Below, piece by piece: positions 59,191 through 62,007 of a DNA stretch of 62,007 nt. Where the stretch lies: the NCBI GenBank assembly GCA_009995705.1, contig JAADBR010000003.1:1-62007 (forward strand), given 5' to 3'. The stretch's first letter is position 1. Every line of letters begins with the position of its first letter. The notes below the pieces were generated by a model, which did not search any database, was not told the DNA's origin, and saw only the letters and a list, made by a program, of their open reading frames with translations. This stretch comes from Microcystis aeruginosa W13-11. Lineage in GTDB: Bacteria; Cyanobacteriota; Cyanobacteriia; Cyanobacteriales; Microcystaceae. The position numbers were made by a program, and so were the translations under genes.

Positions 59191-60762
59191 ATGAGTTTAG
59201 AATCCGCTACCGATGAAGTTATTAAGCAAAATTTAGAACAATTTCTAATTGTTTTGTCCGTTTCCCTGAGTGTGGCCACGGTTTCGAGGATTTTTAGCTG
59301 GTTTCGCCAAATTCCTTACACCCTATTGCTAGTGATAGTCGGTTTGGGTTTAGCTTTCATCGATATCCGTCTGGTGAACCTATCCCCCGAACTGATTCTA
59401 GAAATTTTTCTGCCCCCTTTGCTATTTGAAGCCGCTTGGAATACGCGCTGGCGAGATCTGAAGGATAATTGGATTCCCGTCAGTCTTTTCGCTATTGTCG
59501 GCGTAATTATCTCGATTTTCGGGGTTGGTTTTGCCCTCGATGAATTGACCAATTTACCCCTATTTACGGCATTATTGGTGGGTGCGAGTCTTTCTTCTAC
59601 GGATCCCGTCGCTGTTGTCGCTCTTTTTCGCGAATTAGGGGCCAGTAAAAACCTCACCGTGCTTTTGGAAGGGGAAAGCTTATTTAATGATGGGGTTGCT
59701 GTGGTCGCTTTCGCTCTTTTGGTGGAAATTCCCCTCGGTGCTAGTGGTCTATCCTTAGAGACAACTATTAGCCGGATTGCCGCTTTTATCGGTATCGGGG
59801 TGGGAGTGGGTTGTTTAGTGGGTTTTGGTATCTCCTATCTGACTCAACGTCTCGATTTACCCCTAGTGGAGCAGTCTTTAACTCTTGTGTCCGCCTACGG
59901 TGCGTATTTGTTAACCGAGGAGTTCGGGGGTTCGGGGGTAATCGGAGTGGTGACTACGGGGATTATTTTAGGTAATTTTGGCTCTAGAATCAGCATGAGT
60001 CCCCGTACCCGCCTATTAGTCACGCAATTCTGGGAGTTTCTCGCTTTTTTTGTCAATTCGATCGTTTTTCTCCTCATCGGCGATCAGATTCGTCTCTCCA
60101 GTTTAGCCGATAATCTCAATTTAATTTTTATCACGATCGCCGCCGTGGTAGCGGCCCGTTTTCTGGCTACTTTTGCCTTGGCAACTGTTAGTAATGCCTT
60201 GATGGAAACTAAAATTAATTGGCGGGAAAAAACGGTTTTATGGTGGGGAGGTTTGCGCGGTTCCGTTTCTATTGCCCTAGCTTTAAGTGTGCCGGTTATT
60301 TTTCCTAATCGTCAGGATATCATCGATATCGTCTTCGGAGTTGTTCTCTTTACCCTGTTGGTGCAGGGATTAACTATTCAAACTTTTCTATCGAGATTAG
60401 ACCTGATCGGTGATCAACCAATTCGAGAAAACTATGCGGAACTTTTAGCCCGACGGGTAGCTTTAAAAAGGGTTTTAGACTATCTTTCTAAGTTAGATAA
60501 ATCTCCCGATGTTGCCCCCGAATTTTTTAGTTATGAGCAGCATCTCGTCAAAGAAAAGTTAAAGACTGTAGAAGCGGAAATACAATCTCTCAACGATAGT
60601 TATCCCCAATTACAGCTATTAACAATGGAACAACTTCGGGAAACCCTCCTAGATATCGAAGCTGATACCTACGCTGAATTTATTCGAGCCGGCCGTTTAA
60701 GTAGCAATTTATCCCCCGTCCTCCAAGAAATTCTCGCCGAAAGTAAAATTAGTGAACAGTAG
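59191..60762 (+). CDS. CPA1-type Na+/H+ antiporter (NhaP-like)
   Basis: 523 residues from MSLESATDEVIKQN. About 12 membrane helices; SLSSTDPVAVVALFRELGAS and LLEGESLFNDGVAVVAFALL carry the ion-binding aspartates of the CPA1 family, and WRDLKDNWIP is a typical cytosolic loop. The last 120 residues are a cytosolic helical tail. It would exchange sodium for protons across the plasma membrane. An upstream TTG (59158) adds 11 residues of poor quality. Confidence 0.92.
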   Translation: MSLESATDEVIKQNLEQFLIVLSVSLSVATVSRIFSWFRQIPYTLLLVIVGLGLAFIDIRLVNLSPELILEIFLPPLLFEAAWNTRWRDLKDNWIPVSLFAIVGVIISIFGVGFALDELTNLPLFTALLVGASLSSTDPVAVVALFRELGASKNLTVLLEGESLFNDGVAVVAFALLVEIPLGASGLSLETTISRIAAFIGIGVGVGCLVGFGISYLTQRLDLPLVEQSLTLVSAYGAYLLTEEFGGSGVIGVVTTGIILGNFGSRISMSPRTRLLVTQFWEFLAFFVNSIVFLLIGDQIRLSSLADNLNLIFITIAAVVAARFLATFALATVSNALMETKINWREKTVLWWGGLRGSVSIALALSVPVIFPNRQDIIDIVFGVVLFTLLVQGLTIQTFLSRLDLIGDQPIRENYAELLARRVALKRVLDYLSKLDKSPDVAPEFFSYEQHLVKEKLKTVEAEIQSLNDSYPQLQLLTMEQLRETLLDIEADTYAEFIRAGRLSSNLSPVLQEILAESKISEQ

Positions 60763-60877
60763 GACTATTTTGGGGTATATACAATCAATCTCAATTCTCC
60801 TCACGACCAACGACTGGGTTTTATGACAAAAACCCCTGCAATTAATGAAGGGATGTTGTGGGGTTTTATGGGAGATT

Positions 60878-61576
60878 TTAGGAGACTTTTGTGGTTTCTT
60901 TTTCGGTGGATTTAGAGGGTTTAAGTTGGCGCTTGAGGGTTGAAGCTGTGCCGAGTGTACCAAGTGCGAGGAAGCTTAGAGTTGAGGTGGGTTCGGGTAC
61001 CGAGGCGGATGAGGAGTAAGATACATTATCCAATCCAACGCCATCGGCAGCTCCAGAAACGTAGGCTATATCAACAGTACTGGTAGTGCCCACAGTATCT
61101 AAGAAACCAAAAAAGCCTTGACCTGGTGCGATATTGTAACTAGCTCCTGCTATAACAGCCGATTGTCGTCCATCAGCCGAGAAACCGCCTAGATCTGCAC
61201 CCCAAGCTGATATCGCGGTGTCAAAGGAAAAACGTATACCGGTACCACCACTGTCAGTGGAACCACCCACTGCCGCAGATCCATCAAGATTATTATCGAC
61301 CGTATTCTGAATAGTTGCCACTAGAGTCGAAATTTCGGAAAAAATACCTCCAAAATCTGTTCCCACTTGCCTGACGGTAAAGTCACCAACATCAACACCA
61401 GCCCCCTCAGTCTGAGCGCCTTCAAACGCATTAAAATCTTGTACAGTAAAAGAACCAACTGCCGCTTCCCAAGCACTTCTATTGTTGAAGGTCAGTATCA
61501 CAGCCTCAGCCGACCCAACAAAGGACATTCCAACAGCAACAGAACCTGTAAGCGCAAGCAAAGTATTTTTCAACAT
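60878..61576 (-). CDS. PEP-CTERM secreted protein
   Basis: 232 residues from MLKNTLLALTGSVAVGMSFV. A signal peptide (processing near GSAEA) leads to a beta-rich, glycine/serine/threonine-rich body (VQDFNAFEGAQTEGAGVDVG, IRFSFDTAISAWGADLGGFS) and the sorting signal SVPEPTSTLSFLALGTLG, with a basic tail. An archaeosortase/exosortase-type enzyme would anchor or release it at the envelope. The body recalls adhesin-like or matrix proteins; function unknown. A methionine one codon upstream is possible. Confidence 0.85.
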   Translation of the reverse strand: MLKNTLLALTGSVAVGMSFVGSAEAVILTFNNRSAWEAAVGSFTVQDFNAFEGAQTEGAGVDVGDFTVRQVGTDFGGIFSEISTLVATIQNTVDNNLDGSAAVGGSTDSGGTGIRFSFDTAISAWGADLGGFSADGRQSAVIAGASYNIAPGQGFFGFLDTVGTTSTVDIAYVSGAADGVGLDNVSYSSSASVPEPTSTLSFLALGTLGTASTLKRQLKPSKSTEKETTKVS

Positions 61577-61579
61577 CAT

Positions 61580-61927
61580 GAGTTAAACCCATCTAGTATT
61601 GCGATCGCTCCCCCTCGCAGTTAGGTCAAGCAACAGCCTCACCCAACACCAAAGGCGGACAACAAAAGCATACACATTCCCCAAAAACTGTATCTTAAGC
61701 TACATTTTGATAAATCTTTACATTTCCTTCTTAATCTCTATCAAGAAAACTCAGAACCAGAATAAACAACCCCCAGAAGACGAGACAGAGAAACCCGAAC
61801 CGACTTCCGTAGTGCGATCTCGCGTAGCGAGCGCGTTGCGACCGCACCATCCTTAACTTGTCCCCTCACCTCTGAAAACCGATGCTATCCTTGAGGTATT
61901 CCCCCAAAATCCTCAAATCAAATCGTT
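61580..61927. other. Intergenic region with REP-like palindrome
   Basis: 348 bases between divergent genes. At 61817-61850 the phrase GCGATCTCGCGTAGCGAGCG followed by CGTTGCGACCGCA holds overlapping palindromes (TCGCGTAGCGA and a larger imperfect arm); a truncated form of the same phrase interrupts the RT relic near 42430. No gene is convincing. Confidence 0.5.
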
Positions 61928-62007
61928 ATGAACAATGCTGACCTAGATACCAATTCTCCTTTGTTGCAAACCCTTCAGACATTACCTGTCCAACAACAAC
62001 AAGAAAT
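61928..62007 (+). CDS. Start of a gene cut by the window end
   Basis: Twenty-six codons from ATG 61928: MNNADLDTNSPLLQTLQTLP then VQQQQE, open to the window end. Glutamine-rich and soluble so far; too short to identify. Confidence 0.5.
   Translation, partial: MNNADLDTNSPLLQTLQTLPVQQQQE

Overview
The window looks like a chromosomal segment of a bloom-forming unicellular cyanobacterium, most probably Microcystis or a close relative. The evidence is the gene content (NDH-1 subunit NdhD, MenD, an IctB-type membrane protein, DUF3038/DUF4335 proteins, the small Trp-rich TIGR02450 protein, PEP-CTERM proteins), the HIP1 octamer GCGATCGC (for example 6572-6579 and 13273-13280), many toxin-antitoxin remnants, and dense small repeats built on CCCCCCTTGATAAGGGGGG hairpins. 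No rRNA, CRISPR array or intact insertion sequence is visible; there is one tRNA (Trp).

Layout. 1-630 is a broken VapBC-type locus. 1034-24048 is mostly housekeeping: ndhD, a cysteine desulfurase, a JAMM protease, glycosyltransferases, menD, an orphan dndD-like ATPase, a secreted vanadium haloperoxidase, a thiamine-dependent 2-oxoacid decarboxylase, an ictB-like gene and a MoxR ATPase. 24045-28980 holds ribF and the translation cluster rplS-trnW-secE-nusG-rplK-rplA, which ends at a terminator without rplJ-rplL; a toxin-antitoxin pair and a scrambled copy of an rplA fragment lie just beyond it. 29239-35631 is an accessory island bordered by a truncated pfkA copy and the intact pfkA, with a decayed STAND-WD40 gene and HicAB/VapC remnants. 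36005-42260 holds a preA-like gene, nifJ and lexA.

42337-54286 is the most interesting part. On the minus strand a tightly packed operon reads: ribbon-helix-helix protein, alpha/beta hydrolase, caspase-like protease with an effector-associated domain, a VMAP-type protein with a similar domain, a MoxR-type AAA ATPase, and a 949-residue vWA protein ending in a formylglycine-synthase/C-type-lectin (FGS) domain. An Avd-like protein, a retroelement reverse transcriptase and a template repeat (TR) follow directly. The TR (44492-44606) matches the 3' ends of two FGS genes (VR2 46158-46272, VR1 43450-43567). All 15 differences between TR and VR2 are at coding-strand adenines, the hallmark of a diversity-generating retroelement (DGR). 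A second, dead cassette (FGS target, truncated Avd, broken RT with a small inverted-repeat element between them) lies directly downstream. The whole reads as a vWA-MoxR-VMAP conflict system whose sensor-like C-terminus is diversified by a DGR encoded in the same operon.

54468-62007 holds small DNA-binding and coiled-coil proteins, a DUF6933 protein, a TnpB relic, DUF4335 and DUF3038 genes, a CPA1 Na+/H+ antiporter, a PEP-CTERM protein and the start of a gene that leaves the window.
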